From positions 5,188,501 to 5,252,500 of the forward strand of contig NZ_CP139715.1 in assembly GCF_034377285.1 (NCBI RefSeq): a stretch of DNA of 64,000 nucleotides. Direction: 5' to 3'. Under the pieces are notes generated by a model, which searched no databases, was not told the origin of the DNA, and saw nothing but the letters and a program-made list of their open reading frames with translations. The translations under genes and the position numbers were made by a program. Positions 13,757 through 24,746 of the stretch are shown piece after piece. Origin of the DNA: Thalassobaculum sp. OXR-137. GTDB taxonomy: Bacteria; Pseudomonadota; Alphaproteobacteria; Thalassobaculales; Thalassobaculaceae. Position 1 is the first letter of the stretch; each line of letters starts with the position of its first letter.

Positions 13757-14944
13757 CTATTTCAAGGAAAACAACGGGATCTCGATCGTCATGCCCCGAA
13801 CCGGATGGAGGCCCATCTCGCGGATGTCATCGGCCGGCAGGTGCGCCGCCACGTCGGCCGAGGCCAGGATCGGGCAGTTCAGGGGCCGGCACAGCGCCTC
13901 GATCCGGCTGGCCAAGTTGACCGCCGGACCGATCACGGTGAACGCTTGGCGCCCGCCGGCCCCGACATTGCCGTAGCGCACGGTGCCCATATGCAGCGCG
14001 ATATCGACCGGCAGGGCCGCGGGCTCCTCCTCGCGGAAGGCGCCGATTCCCGCCTGGATCGCCCGGGCTGCTGCCGCACCTCGGATACAGGCCTCCGCTG
14101 GATTGCCCGCCGCGTCGAAAGCCGCCAGATATCCGTCCCCGAGAAACGCAAGGATCTCGCCGCCTTCCGCCTCGATGGGCGGGATCATGGCGTCGAAATG
14201 CCGGTCGAGGAACTCGACCAATCGGGCGCCGGGCATGGTGTCGCTCGCCGCGGTGAAGCCGGACAGGTCGGCGACCAGGATCACCGCCTCCAGCGACTCG
14301 GTATGGCCCGGCTGGACAGCGCCGCTGAGCACGGCGGCACCGGAGCGCGGGCCGAGATACGCGCCCAGGAGATCCCGGGCGATCGCCCGTTCCCGCCCCG
14401 GCTCGCACGCCGCCACGATCCGCGAGACGAGCCGATCCAGTAGAGCCAGATCCGCCGCGGCGAATCCGGCCGGATCCCGCGACAGCCAGCGGATGATGAA
14501 GCCTTCGGAGCGCTCCGGCCCCGGCGTGCCGATGGGAACCAGATGGGCGAGGTAGTCGGTGAAGCCCTCGTCCCGCAGCTCCTCGAACACGGCAAAATCC
14601 ATCGGACACTCGGGCAGCGCCAGGGGCCGATGCATCCGCTGCTCGCCACGACGCAGCATGTAATAGAGCGGGCTCTTCAGCCACGTCTCGCGGGCGTCGT
14701 CGGCGTGACGGAAGACGCTGCTGTTCAGCGCCTCGTCGGCCTTCCAGGTCACCGCGATCGCATCGATCTCCGGGTGCAGGGTACGGGCGCCGACTCGGAT
14801 CTCATCGAGGGCCACGCCGAGACCGGTCAGCACTTCACTGGCCGCCGCCACGATCGTCTCGACATCGGCGCGCACCAGCGCGAACTGCACGAGCCGATCC
14901 TCCAGCGCGCGCAAGGCCGCCTCTCGGCCCTCCCTATCAGCCAT
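13757..14944 (-). CDS. Class III adenylate/guanylate cyclase-like protein
   Basis: 395-residue protein. About 190 N-terminal residues form a GAF-like or otherwise unassigned sensory region, and residues ~200-395 are a class III cyclase domain. Both metal aspartates are present (VADLSGFTA and FLGDGYLAAF). The transition-state pair is intact in IGPAVNLASRIEAL (Asn and Arg). The usual substrate-selecting lysine before the second Asp (as in KFIGDG) is replaced, the stretch reading EILAFLGDG. The aspartate that often precedes VNLA is Pro. It may make a cyclic nucleotide with altered base selectivity, or have low activity. It is read in the same direction as the Lrp gene. Confidence 0.85.
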   Translation of the reverse strand: MADREGREAALRALEDRLVQFALVRADVETIVAAASEVLTGLGVALDEIRVGARTLHPEIDAIAVTWKADEALNSSVFRHADDARETWLKSPLYYMLRRGEQRMHRPLALPECPMDFAVFEELRDEGFTDYLAHLVPIGTPGPERSEGFIIRWLSRDPAGFAAADLALLDRLVSRIVAACEPGRERAIARDLLGAYLGPRSGAAVLSGAVQPGHTESLEAVILVADLSGFTAASDTMPGARLVEFLDRHFDAMIPPIEAEGGEILAFLGDGYLAAFDAAGNPAEACIRGAAAARAIQAGIGAFREEEPAALPVDIALHMGTVRYGNVGAGGRQAFTVIGPAVNLASRIEALCRPLNCPILASADVAAHLPADDIREMGLHPVRGMTIEIPLFSLK

Positions 14945-15034
14945 CGCCGTTCCGTCCTGCCAGTGTGAGACGGCAAATCTACCCGTCGCCGACGCTCGCT
15001 TTCAAACATTCCGGCAGCCTGCTAGACGAAACCC

Positions 15035-17782
15035 ATGCGTTCCCCCGTCGCCCGCGAGATCAGCCAGATGCACGCCCTGCACGCTTCCCCCGTGGGAACG
15101 GCGTGGCGGCTGCCCGACGGCACCATCGGACATCCGACACCGTCCCAGGCGGCCCTGCGGGCCCATGAGACGCCGCCGGTGGTCTGTCACGCCCGCTCCA
15201 TCGCCAGGCGGCTGGGTGTGGAGCAGATGGCCGCCCTGGATGTGCTGGAGCTCTTCGCCTTCGTGCGGCCGGCCCAGTTCTGCCTGCCGACGCCGCGCGG
15301 CCTGGCGGAGGCGATGGACCTGCCGATCCCCCATACGCTGGACGACGCGCCCGACACCCTGCTCGCCGCGGCGGACGCCCTTCTGGCGGAAATCCCCGAG
15401 CGCCAGGCCCTGGGCCAGCGCGACCGCTGGGCGCGGCCGATCGCCAAGGCGATGCATGACGGAGGCTGGGGCTGGGGCCGACTCATCCTCCTGGCCCTGG
15501 ACGAGCCCGATCCGGGACCGCCGGGCCCCATCCGCCCGGCCACGATGGAAGTCTGGCGGGAACTTCAGGAATGGTCGGAACACGCCCCGCAGCCGCCCGC
15601 CGGCCACGAGCCGGTCGGCGAGAGCGAGGCCCGGGTCCGCCTGTCCTCCATGCTCGGCGACAAGGCAGAGCCGCGCCCGTCCCAGGCCGACTATGCCGCC
15701 GCCACCTCCGCCGCCTTCCGGCCGCGCGAGCGCGAGGACGAGCCAACGGTCGTCCTGGCCGAGGCCGGGACCGGCGTGGGCAAGACCATGGGCTATCTCG
15801 CCCCCGCCTCGGTCTGGGCGGAGAAGAACGAGGGGGCGGTCTGGATCTCCACCTATACCCGCAACTTGCAGCACCAGATCGACGGCGAACTCGACCGGCT
15901 CTACCCGGACCCGGTCGGCAAGGCGCTGAAGGTGGTCGTGCGCAAGGGGCGCGAGAACTACCTCTGCCTGCTGAACCTGGAAGAAGCGATCCGCACCCTC
16001 ACCCTGCAGCCGCAATACGCCACCGCCCTCGGGCTGATGGCGCGCTGGGCGCGGGCGACGCGGGACGGCGACCTGCAGGGCGGCGACTTCCCCGCCTGGC
16101 TGTCCGACATTCTGGGCCGCGGCCGTACGCTCGGCCTCGCCGACCGGCGGGGCGAATGCGTCTATTCCGCCTGCCCGCATTACAACAAGTGCTTCATCGA
16201 GCGCTCGGTGCGCCGGGCCCGCCGCGCGCGGATCGTCATCGCCAACCACGCGCTGGTGATGATCCAGGCAGCATTGGGCGGGGTCGACGACGCCCATGTG
16301 CCGACCCGCTACGTCTTCGACGAGGGCCATCACGTCTTCGACGCCGCCGACAGTGCCTTCTCGGCCAACCTGTCGGCCCTGGAGGCGGTGGAGCTGCGCC
16401 GCTGGCTGCTGGGCGCCGAGACGCGGCGCGGCGGCCGGGCGCGCGGCCTGCGCCGCCGGGTGGAGGAACTGATCGCCGACCGGGCGACCGCCCTGGAGGC
16501 GATGGACGAGATCGAGGAGGCCGCCCGCGCCCTGCCCGGCGACGGCTGGATGAACCGGATCTCCGACGCCCAGCCGAAGGGGCCGACCGAGACCTTCCTC
16601 GTCATGGTCCGCCAGCAGGTCTATGCCCGATCGGCCGACCCGCGCTCACCCTACGGGCTGGAATGCGAGACCCGCCCGCCGGTGGAGGGTTTGGCCGCCG
16701 CCGCCCGCGTGCTGGAGCAGGCGCTGCGCCGGCTGGTGGAGCCGATGCTGGCCCTGCGCAAGGATCTGCTCGCCATGCTGGACGAACAGGCCGAGGAGCT
16801 GGAGACGGCGACCCGCCTGCGGATCGAGGCGGCCGCCCGCTCCCTGTCCCGGCGCGGCGAGTCCATGGTTGAGGGCTGGCGCTCCATGCTGTCCAGCCTG
16901 GAGGCAGAGACCCCGGCGGAGTTCGTCGACTGGATGGCGGTGGAACGGATCGAAGGCCGCGACATCGATATCGGCCTGCACCGCCACTGGATCGACCCGA
17001 CCCGCCCCTTCACCGAAACCGTGGCGAAGACCGCCCACGGTCTGGTAGTGACCTCGGCCACCCTGCGCGACGGGACCGGCAACGACGATCTGGACTGGCA
17101 CGCGGCGGAGGCCCGCACCGGCTCGCTACACCTGCCGAAGCCGGCGATCCGCACCGCCGTCGCTTCGCCCTTCGACTATCCGAACCGGACCCGGGTCTTC
17201 ATCGTCGGCGACGTCCGCAAGGACGATTTCGACCAGGTGGCCGCCGCCTACCGCACCCTGTTCCAGGCATCGGGCGGCGGGGCGCTGGGCCTGTTCACCG
17301 CCATCAGCCGGCTGCGCCAGGTGCATCACCGCATCGCCCCCGCCATGGACCAGGCCGGGCTGCCGCTCTACGCCCAGCATGTGGACGGCATGAACCTCGC
17401 CACCCTGATCGACATCTTCCGGGCCGAGCCGGAGAGCTGCCTGCTCGGCACCGACGCGGTGCGCGACGGGGTCGACGTGCCGGGGGACAGCCTGAAGCTG
17501 ATCGTGTTCGACCGGGTGCCCTGGCCGCGCCCGGACATTCTCTACCGCGCCCGCCGCTCGGCCTTCGGCGGCAACGCCTATACCGACATGCTGACCCGCC
17601 TGCGACTGAAGCAGGCCTTCGGCCGGCTGATCCGCCGGGCGGGGGACAAGGGGGTCTTCGTGCTGCTCGACCCGAGCATGCCGAGCCGCCTGCTCGGCGC
17701 CTTCCCGCCGGACGTCCCGGTGAAGCGCTGCGGCCTCGCGGAAGCGGTCGCGGAGACGACGGAGTTTCTCAAGGCCGACTGA
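15035..17782 (+). CDS. DinG/XPD-like ATP-dependent DNA helicase with Fe-S motif
   Basis: 915-residue superfamily 2 helicase of the DinG group, unwinding DNA 5' to 3' in repair or R-loop removal. The first ~240 residues are an alphaproteobacterial N-terminal region without an exonuclease domain (motif DVLELFAFVRPAQFCLPTP). Walker A is EAGTGVGKTMGYL near residue 242, the DEAH-type box FDEGHHVFDA near 427, and the C-terminal helicase motif ends with QAFGRLIRRAGDKG. Four cysteines are spaced as the DinG/XPD 4Fe-4S cluster: one in GRENYLCL near 310 and three in ECVYSACPHYNKCF near 375-386. It ends convergently with the next gene with no gap. Confidence 0.9.
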   Translation: MRSPVAREISQMHALHASPVGTAWRLPDGTIGHPTPSQAALRAHETPPVVCHARSIARRLGVEQMAALDVLELFAFVRPAQFCLPTPRGLAEAMDLPIPHTLDDAPDTLLAAADALLAEIPERQALGQRDRWARPIAKAMHDGGWGWGRLILLALDEPDPGPPGPIRPATMEVWRELQEWSEHAPQPPAGHEPVGESEARVRLSSMLGDKAEPRPSQADYAAATSAAFRPREREDEPTVVLAEAGTGVGKTMGYLAPASVWAEKNEGAVWISTYTRNLQHQIDGELDRLYPDPVGKALKVVVRKGRENYLCLLNLEEAIRTLTLQPQYATALGLMARWARATRDGDLQGGDFPAWLSDILGRGRTLGLADRRGECVYSACPHYNKCFIERSVRRARRARIVIANHALVMIQAALGGVDDAHVPTRYVFDEGHHVFDAADSAFSANLSALEAVELRRWLLGAETRRGGRARGLRRRVEELIADRATALEAMDEIEEAARALPGDGWMNRISDAQPKGPTETFLVMVRQQVYARSADPRSPYGLECETRPPVEGLAAAARVLEQALRRLVEPMLALRKDLLAMLDEQAEELETATRLRIEAAARSLSRRGESMVEGWRSMLSSLEAETPAEFVDWMAVERIEGRDIDIGLHRHWIDPTRPFTETVAKTAHGLVVTSATLRDGTGNDDLDWHAAEARTGSLHLPKPAIRTAVASPFDYPNRTRVFIVGDVRKDDFDQVAAAYRTLFQASGGGALGLFTAISRLRQVHHRIAPAMDQAGLPLYAQHVDGMNLATLIDIFRAEPESCLLGTDAVRDGVDVPGDSLKLIVFDRVPWPRPDILYRARRSAFGGNAYTDMLTRLRLKQAFGRLIRRAGDKGVFVLLDPSMPSRLLGAFPPDVPVKRCGLAEAVAETTEFLKAD

Positions 17783-18814
17783 TCAGGCGCGGTCGGGACG
17801 CAGACGGCGCAGGCCCGGGGGGATCGCCGCCTCGACCTGGCCCGTCAGCCGCTCCCGGTTCTTCAGCGCCGCATATCCTGCCAGCAGAACCAGGATGCCG
17901 ATCCCGCTGAGCGCGAAGGGGAACCAGGCCGAGTCCTCGAACAGCCGGAAGGCGAGATAGCCCAGATAGCCCATCACCCCGATCACGCCGAAGACCATGA
18001 ACACCCGGCGGCGCAGGAACACCGACAGCGCGATAAGCCCGACATTGAGCAGGCAGTACAGCAGCCGCGCCAGCTCGGTCTCGGCCTCCGACAGCGACAG
18101 GCCGCCCCAGAACGCCAGCATGCCGAACAGGTAGAGCCAGAACGCATAGTCCTTGCGGAACGACAGATCGGCCCAGTAGGCGACGAGCAGGACCGGAATG
18201 CCAAAGACCATCGACACCGCGCGGCGGATCTCGAAATAGTCCGACCGCTCCTCGACCAGCAGCGGCGCGATGTCCATCGACATGAACCACAGCACCATGC
18301 CGATCACGAACACCAGGAAGGGGAAGCGGTACAGCCGCAGCAGCACCGCGCCGGCCGCCAGCGTGGCGACCTCCATCACGAACCAGCCGCCTTGGATGTA
18401 GCGCGTGAAATCGCCGTACTCGCCCGGCTCGGCATCCGGCCAGAGACCGGCTTCCACCTGGGCGCCGTAGACGATCATCGGCACCATCGCCAGCGCGACG
18501 GTGACGCACAGACCGCCGGGCACCGTCATGCCTGCCCGCCGGGTCAGCAGGTCGCCGGCGATCAGGAACACCGCACCGTAGAGGAAGCCGATCACGGCGA
18601 TCGACAGGCCGGAGAACGTCTCCCAGCTCTGGCCGACATAGAGGGTCATCGCCGCGATGACGATCAAGGCGCCGGCGTAGAACAGGACATTGACGGCGGT
18701 GAAGGGGGCTCCCTGCCGCGAGGCTTCCATGTGCCGCCACAGGTCACTGCCCTGCTCGGCGCTCAGGCCGGTCTGGTCGACCGCCAGGTCGAAGTCGCGT
18801 CGGGTGATCTTCAT
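17783..18814 (-). CDS. Polytopic membrane protein of unknown function
   Basis: 343-residue protein with about nine hydrophobic segments after a short soluble N-terminus (MKITRRDFDLAVDQTGLS). The layout resembles DUF2157-type predicted membrane proteins, but I am not certain of the family. Examples of helices are NVLFYAGALIVIAAMTLYVG and GMLAFWGGLSL. The open frame reaches 19012 but overlaps the neighbour; the ATG at 18814 gives a sensible start 52 bp past the heme A synthase gene on the same strand. Its 3' end abuts the helicase stop convergently. No catalytic motif is visible. Confidence 0.75.
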   Translation of the reverse strand: MKITRRDFDLAVDQTGLSAEQGSDLWRHMEASRQGAPFTAVNVLFYAGALIVIAAMTLYVGQSWETFSGLSIAVIGFLYGAVFLIAGDLLTRRAGMTVPGGLCVTVALAMVPMIVYGAQVEAGLWPDAEPGEYGDFTRYIQGGWFVMEVATLAAGAVLLRLYRFPFLVFVIGMVLWFMSMDIAPLLVEERSDYFEIRRAVSMVFGIPVLLVAYWADLSFRKDYAFWLYLFGMLAFWGGLSLSEAETELARLLYCLLNVGLIALSVFLRRRVFMVFGVIGVMGYLGYLAFRLFEDSAWFPFALSGIGILVLLAGYAALKNRERLTGQVEAAIPPGLRRLRPDRA

Positions 18815-18866
18815 GCGCAGCCCCAAGTCGCCCCCGCAAGCCGGGAGGCGGTAGTGGAGCCGTGAA

Positions 18867-19922
18867 TCAGGGCGTGCGCAAGGCGAAGCGCGTCCACACC
18901 GCGAGGCTGAACAGCACCACGGCTCCGGCCTGATGCAGGGCGCCAAGCCAGACCGGGACAACCGCCAGCAGGGCCGAGATGCCAAGCCCGACCTGCACCA
19001 GCACCATCCCACCTAGCAGGGTCAGGGCAAGCTGCGCCGTGTCCTCGGTGCGCGGCCGGTTGCGCAGCACGAAGACCACGGTCAAGAGCGCCGTAAGCAC
19101 CGCCACCCAGCGGTGGTGGAACTGCACCGCAGGCACATGCTCGATCAGCGACCGCCAGCCCAGATCCGCGTCCCAGTACTCCGCCGGCACGAAGCGGCCG
19201 TCCATCAGCGGAAAGGTGTTGTAGGCATAGCCCGCATCCGTCCCGGCGACGAAGGCGCCCAGCACCACGGTGATGGACACCGCGGCCAGCACATGCCCGG
19301 CGCCGATCCGCTGGCTGCGGGTACCGCCCGAGGGCTTCTGGACGAGACCCAGCGCGGTCCAGAGCAGCAGGCCGAGGATCAGGAAGGCCATGGAGAGATG
19401 GACGGACAGGCGGTAGGGGCTGACCCGCGCCTCGTCCACTAGACCCGACGTCACCATCCACCAGCCGATGGCGCCCTGGATGCCGCCCAGCACGAACAGC
19501 AGCACCAGCCGCGGCGCCAGCGACCGCTCGATCCTGCCGGTCAGCAGGAAGAACAGGAACGGAAGAGCGAAGACGAGACCGATCAGCCGTCCCCAGACCC
19601 GGTGGACGTACTCCCAGAAGAAGATCGTCTTGAAGTCATCGATCGTCATCCAGAAGTTGACCGCCTTGTATTCCGGCGTCGCCTTGTACATCTCGAACAC
19701 GCGCTGCCATTCGGCATCGCCCAAGGGCGGGATCCAGCCAACCAGCGGACGCCACTCGACCATGGAGAGGCCGCTCTCGGTGAGCCGGGTGATGCCGCCG
19801 ATCACAATCATCGCCGCCACCATGAAGGCGGAGGTGAACAGCCAGGCCGCCACCGCAGGACGGGCGCGTCCGGCCTTGCTCGAACCCGTCCCCGAGGACG
19901 GCATGTACGTCGTGTCGCTCAT
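18867..19922 (-). CDS. ctaA: Heme A synthase (Cox15/CtaA)
   Basis: 351-residue inner-membrane enzyme that oxidises the C8 methyl of heme O to make heme A for aa3-type cytochrome oxidase. Eight hydrophobic segments are visible. Family motifs include IVIGGITRLTESGLSMVEW near residue 40, FWEYVHRVWGRLIG, GGIQGAIGWWMVTSGL, and the later histidines in SVHLSMAF, VQFHHRWVA and LHQAGAVVL that ligate heme. The sequence is of the type-2 (mitochondrial/alphaproteobacterial Cox15) form with the MVEWRP stretch. The rest of the cytochrome oxidase genes are not in the window. Confidence 0.95.
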   Translation of the reverse strand: MSDTTYMPSSGTGSSKAGRARPAVAAWLFTSAFMVAAMIVIGGITRLTESGLSMVEWRPLVGWIPPLGDAEWQRVFEMYKATPEYKAVNFWMTIDDFKTIFFWEYVHRVWGRLIGLVFALPFLFFLLTGRIERSLAPRLVLLFVLGGIQGAIGWWMVTSGLVDEARVSPYRLSVHLSMAFLILGLLLWTALGLVQKPSGGTRSQRIGAGHVLAAVSITVVLGAFVAGTDAGYAYNTFPLMDGRFVPAEYWDADLGWRSLIEHVPAVQFHHRWVAVLTALLTVVFVLRNRPRTEDTAQLALTLLGGMVLVQVGLGISALLAVVPVWLGALHQAGAVVLFSLAVWTRFALRTP

Positions 19923-20109
19923 GGCATCGGGATATGGACCAGCGCCCCGGCCCGGTCAATTTCCGGCAAAGCGGCCAAGCGCCGCACTCTGCGGTGCCCG
20001 GGCGCGTGCCGCAATCTTCGCCTGGATCCCCCAAATGGGGTAATCGCCCTGTTTCAGAACCCGCTAAGCATTCGGCTGCCTACAACTGAACGTCTAATGG
20101 GAGCGGGCC

Positions 20110-21396
20110 ATGAGTACAGCACGAACACTAGTGAAAATCGCAAGTCTGGCGGTAGTCCTTGCCGGTTGCGCCAACGCGAATTCCATCTATCGCGGCCCCG
20201 AGATCGGGGGCGAGAAGGTTCTCCTCATCGATGCCAAGCAGCGCGCTATTACGGTCGGCCAGCGTGACGGTCATAAGCCTGTGTACTGCGCCGAGCCGAG
20301 CCCCGACGCGTTCTCCGTCTATTCGGCAGCGATCGGCGGCGGCCTGTCGACGCCGCAGCAGGTCTCCGCGGCCCTCTCGGCCGCCTTCAACGAAACCGGA
20401 TCGTCCATCGGCCTGCGCACGCAGACCATCCAGATGCTGCGGGATTCCATGTACAGGCTCTGCGAGGCCTACAATAACGGAGCCATGTCCGGGCTCGCCC
20501 TCCAGCGGGCGCATCTCCAGGCCCAGAACACGATGATGGCTCTCCTGGCAGTCGAACAGCTCACCGGCTACGCGCTGCCCACGGTCGCCCAGCAGGGCGG
20601 AAAGGCGGCGGCCAGCGCCGAGGCAAGCCAGAAACTCAATCTCGTCCAGGAGCTTCAGGACACGACCGAGCGGCTCCGGGAGGAAGAGTCGGAACTCGAG
20701 GAGAAGGTCCGGCTTCAGGAGGAGGAAGCCACGAAGGCCGAGGAGGAGCGGGACGCCGCCCGCGACGCCGCGGCCGCAGAGGGCGCCGGGTCGGCCGAGC
20801 AGCGTCGCCTCGCAGAAGCGCAGAGCAAGGTCGATCAGGAGCGCGAGCGACGGAACAATGCGCGGGACAAGTTGGAGGAGAAGCGGTCGCTGATCTCCAA
20901 GCTCGAGCGGTCGCTAGACCTCGCCGTCAAATCCACTGCCGAAGCCGAAAGCACGTTCGGGACGACCGCCCAATCGGGCAACAGCAATGTCGACAAGGAT
21001 ACGGCGGTCGCGATCTCGACGGCAGTTCGCGATATCGTGTTCCAGACCCTGGTATCCTACGACACCATCGACCGCTGCTTGCAGGTTCTCGAGGAGCAGG
21101 TTCCGTCGCAATCGAGCGCCGCGGCAACCTGCCAGGAGTATCTGTCCACTGCGCTTTCCAACGCCCAGAGACACCAGGAGCTGATCCAGATGAGGAACCT
21201 GGACCTTCAACAGGAGGAGATGCGTCTGCGCATGGCGGCGAGCGACAGGACCGCCGAAAGCGCCGTCGTCCTCGCTCCTTCAGGAAGTCTGCCGAAGAAC
21301 AAGGAACTGACGGTGCGCCCCGTGATTCCGATGATCCCTCAGGAGCCGGCAGGCATTCCGCCTTTCATCCAAACGGTGCCCAAAGGCCGGTTCTGA
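20110..21396 (+). CDS. Coiled-coil lipoprotein of unknown function
   Basis: 428-residue lipoprotein: the signal peptide ends in a lipobox VLAGC (Cys20). Residues ~20-165 form a domain with VYCAEPSPDAFSVYSAAIGGG and QMLRDSMYRLCEAYNNGAMS, stretches that recur in uncharacterised proteobacterial envelope proteins. Residues ~175-285 are a highly charged Glu/Arg-rich coiled coil with heptad-like spacing. A third region holds two cysteines (RCLQVLEEQ and AATCQEYLS) and a second helical stretch. GGGAG precedes the ATG. Base composition looks lower in GC than its neighbours. Divergent from heme A synthase, and apparently alone. Function unknown; a structural or scaffold role at the envelope is a guess. 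Confidence 0.8.
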   Translation: MSTARTLVKIASLAVVLAGCANANSIYRGPEIGGEKVLLIDAKQRAITVGQRDGHKPVYCAEPSPDAFSVYSAAIGGGLSTPQQVSAALSAAFNETGSSIGLRTQTIQMLRDSMYRLCEAYNNGAMSGLALQRAHLQAQNTMMALLAVEQLTGYALPTVAQQGGKAAASAEASQKLNLVQELQDTTERLREEESELEEKVRLQEEEATKAEEERDAARDAAAAEGAGSAEQRRLAEAQSKVDQERERRNNARDKLEEKRSLISKLERSLDLAVKSTAEAESTFGTTAQSGNSNVDKDTAVAISTAVRDIVFQTLVSYDTIDRCLQVLEEQVPSQSSAAATCQEYLSTALSNAQRHQELIQMRNLDLQQEEMRLRMAASDRTAESAVVLAPSGSLPKNKELTVRPVIPMIPQEPAGIPPFIQTVPKGRF

Positions 21397-22997
<1,601 letters not shown>

Positions 22998-23005
22998 GCC
23001 ACCCG

Positions 23006-23998
23006 ATGGACGACACGGCCGCGATCGCCAAACGCTATCGGGACTTTGTCGAGGAGCAGGTGCGCGGGCGGTCGCCGATCTATGTCGCGCTCGGCCTGGC
23101 GGTGGCCGAGACGCCGGAGACCCTCGCCTTCCTCGCAACGCTGCCGGCGCCGAAGCAGCAGCCGAACCTGCTGCTCGCCGCGGTCCGCCATGTCTGCGGT
23201 GTGCCGGCCGACGGCGCCGCCTTGACCGCGGCAATCCGGAGCCAGGGCGAGGCGATCCGCGCGGTCATGCTGTCCCACTCGACCCAGACCAACGAGCCGG
23301 GCCGCTGCGCCCTGCTGATGCCGGTTCTCGCCCGTCTGCCGCAACCGATCGCCTTGTTCGAGATCGGGACGTCGGCCGGTCTCTGCCTCTATCCGGACCG
23401 ATACGGCTACGACTACGGCGGTGTCCACCTGATGCCCGAGGGAGCAGGCGACAACGTGCCGGTCTTCCCCTGCGCGGTCGAGCCGGCGGCGTTGGTCCCG
23501 TCCCACTACCCGACCATCGCGTGGCGCGGCGGTCTCGACCTCAACCCGCTCGACGCCACCGATCCGGAACAGGTGGCTTGGCTGCAGACCCTCGTGTGGC
23601 CGGAGCAGACCGACCGGGCCGACCGGCTCGGCAAGGCCCTGGCGATCGCCCGGCAGGCCCCGGTGGCGATCCGCAAGCGCAGCCTGCTCGACCCGTTGGA
23701 CGACGTGTTCGACGGCGCCCCCGCGGGAGCCACCCGCGTGCTGATCCACAGCTCGGTGCTGGCCTATATCGACGACGGGGAGCAGAGGCGGCAGGTCTGC
23801 GACCGTATCCGGGCAGCCTGCGACGTCTGGATCTGCAACGAGGCCACCCGCGTCCTGCCCTGGATCGCCGAGCAGGCCACGGCCTCCCCGCCGAACGGGA
23901 TGTTCATGCAGGCGGTTAACGGAAAGCCGGTCGCCTGGACCGACCCGCACGGAGCGGCGCTGACCCTCATCGGCGACCGCCTGGCACTTCCGATCTGA
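23006..23998 (+). CDS. DUF2332 family protein
   Basis: 330-residue soluble protein that matches my memory of the DUF2332 family, of unknown function. Visible family-like stretches are FVEEQVRGRSPIYVALGLAVA near the start, the middle FEIGTSAGLCLYPDRYGYDYGG, which looks like a degenerate methyltransferase GxG loop, and VFVH-like VLIHSSVLAYI. The ATG at 23006 is eight bases after the ferredoxin stop, so it is likely in the same transcript. No Shine-Dalgarno is obvious, consistent with coupling. It separates two paralogous ferredoxin genes. Confidence 0.8.
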   Translation: MDDTAAIAKRYRDFVEEQVRGRSPIYVALGLAVAETPETLAFLATLPAPKQQPNLLLAAVRHVCGVPADGAALTAAIRSQGEAIRAVMLSHSTQTNEPGRCALLMPVLARLPQPIALFEIGTSAGLCLYPDRYGYDYGGVHLMPEGAGDNVPVFPCAVEPAALVPSHYPTIAWRGGLDLNPLDATDPEQVAWLQTLVWPEQTDRADRLGKALAIARQAPVAIRKRSLLDPLDDVFDGAPAGATRVLIHSSVLAYIDDGEQRRQVCDRIRAACDVWICNEATRVLPWIAEQATASPPNGMFMQAVNGKPVAWTDPHGAALTLIGDRLALPI

Positions 23999-24080
23999 CG
24001 CGTAAAGCCCTGGACCGAACCCGAACGTTCCCCTAAACCTCGGAAAAAGTCCGAATGCCATGCAAGTCGAGGGGACCCCG

Positions 24081-24389
24081 ATGAAAATCATTGTGACGGA
24101 TCGCGACGGCGGCGAGCACGCGGTCGAGGCGACCAAGGGCTGGCGGGTGATGGAGATCATCCGCGAGGCCGGTCTGCCGATCACCGCGGAGTGCGGCGGC
24201 GCCTGCGCCTGCGCCACGTGCCATGTCTATGTCGCGCCCGAGTGGTGGGACAGGCTGGAGCCACGGGGCGAGGAAGAGAACGACATGCTCGATCTCGCCT
24301 TCGAGGTTCAGGAGAACTCTCGGCTGTCCTGCCAGATCCTGTTCGACGAGAGCCTGGACGGCTTGAAGGTCACGCTCGCGCCTGAGTGA
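24081..24389 (+). CDS. Second 2Fe-2S ferredoxin, adrenodoxin type
   Basis: 102-residue ferredoxin with ECGGACACATCHVYV and RLSCQI cluster cysteines, paralogous to the one at 22683. An in-frame ATG exists at 24060, but the ATG at 24081 has GAGGGGA five bases upstream and aligns with the paralogue's start. An 82-bp gap separates it from the DUF2332 gene, and a hairpin terminator follows. The pair may share the upstream reductase and differ in acceptor. Confidence 0.92.
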   Translation: MKIIVTDRDGGEHAVEATKGWRVMEIIREAGLPITAECGGACACATCHVYVAPEWWDRLEPRGEEENDMLDLAFEVQENSRLSCQILFDESLDGLKVTLAPE

Positions 24390-24401
24390 GCCTGAAAGAC
24401 C

Positions 24402-24423
24402 GAAGGGCCCTAAGCGGCCCTTC
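24402..24423 (+). terminator. Terminator after the ferredoxin gene
   Basis: Perfect 8-bp stem GAAGGGCC (24402-24409) with GGCCCTTC (24416-24423), six-base loop, 12 bp after the ferredoxin stop. It is followed only by a short mixed tract, so termination strength is uncertain. It also lies just past the 3' end of the opposing usg gene. Confidence 0.6.
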
Positions 24424-24451
24424 AATCCCTTGTCAGCGGCTGCCCTGAGCC

Positions 24452-24730
24452 TCAGTGATACCCGAACTCGTGAGCGGCGTAGGCGATCTCCTGCGGTCTG
24501 ACCAGTTCGGCGTTCGTAATCCGGACGGTATGCAGGCGACCCTCGATATTCCGTTCCCAATAATCCAGGAATTTAGTCAGCCGGGGGAAATCGGGGGTGA
24601 TATCCATCTCCTGCCACAGATAGCTTTGGAGAAGCTTGGGGTAATCGGGAAGACGATAGAGGATTTCCGCCGTGGTCAGCCGATATCGATACAAGTCGTT
24701 GACGCTCGGACGGGTTCCGGAATTCAGCAT
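24452..24730 (-). CDS. usg: Usg family protein
   Basis: 92-residue protein matching the alphaproteobacterial Usg family (a conserved small protein first noted near tryptophan genes; function unknown). The conserved stretch is LTTAEILYRLPDYPKLLQSYLWQEMD, followed by PDFPRLTKFLDYWERNIEGRLHTVRI. The open frame begins six codons earlier, but GGAGG lies inside that part, nine bases before the ATG at 24730, so this is the likely start. Divergent from the secreted protein gene with 16 bp between starts. Confidence 0.85.
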   Translation of the reverse strand: MLNSGTRPSVNDLYRYRLTTAEILYRLPDYPKLLQSYLWQEMDITPDFPRLTKFLDYWERNIEGRLHTVRITNAELVRPQEIAYAAHEFGYH

Positions 24731-24746
24731 CGCGCCTAACCTCCGC

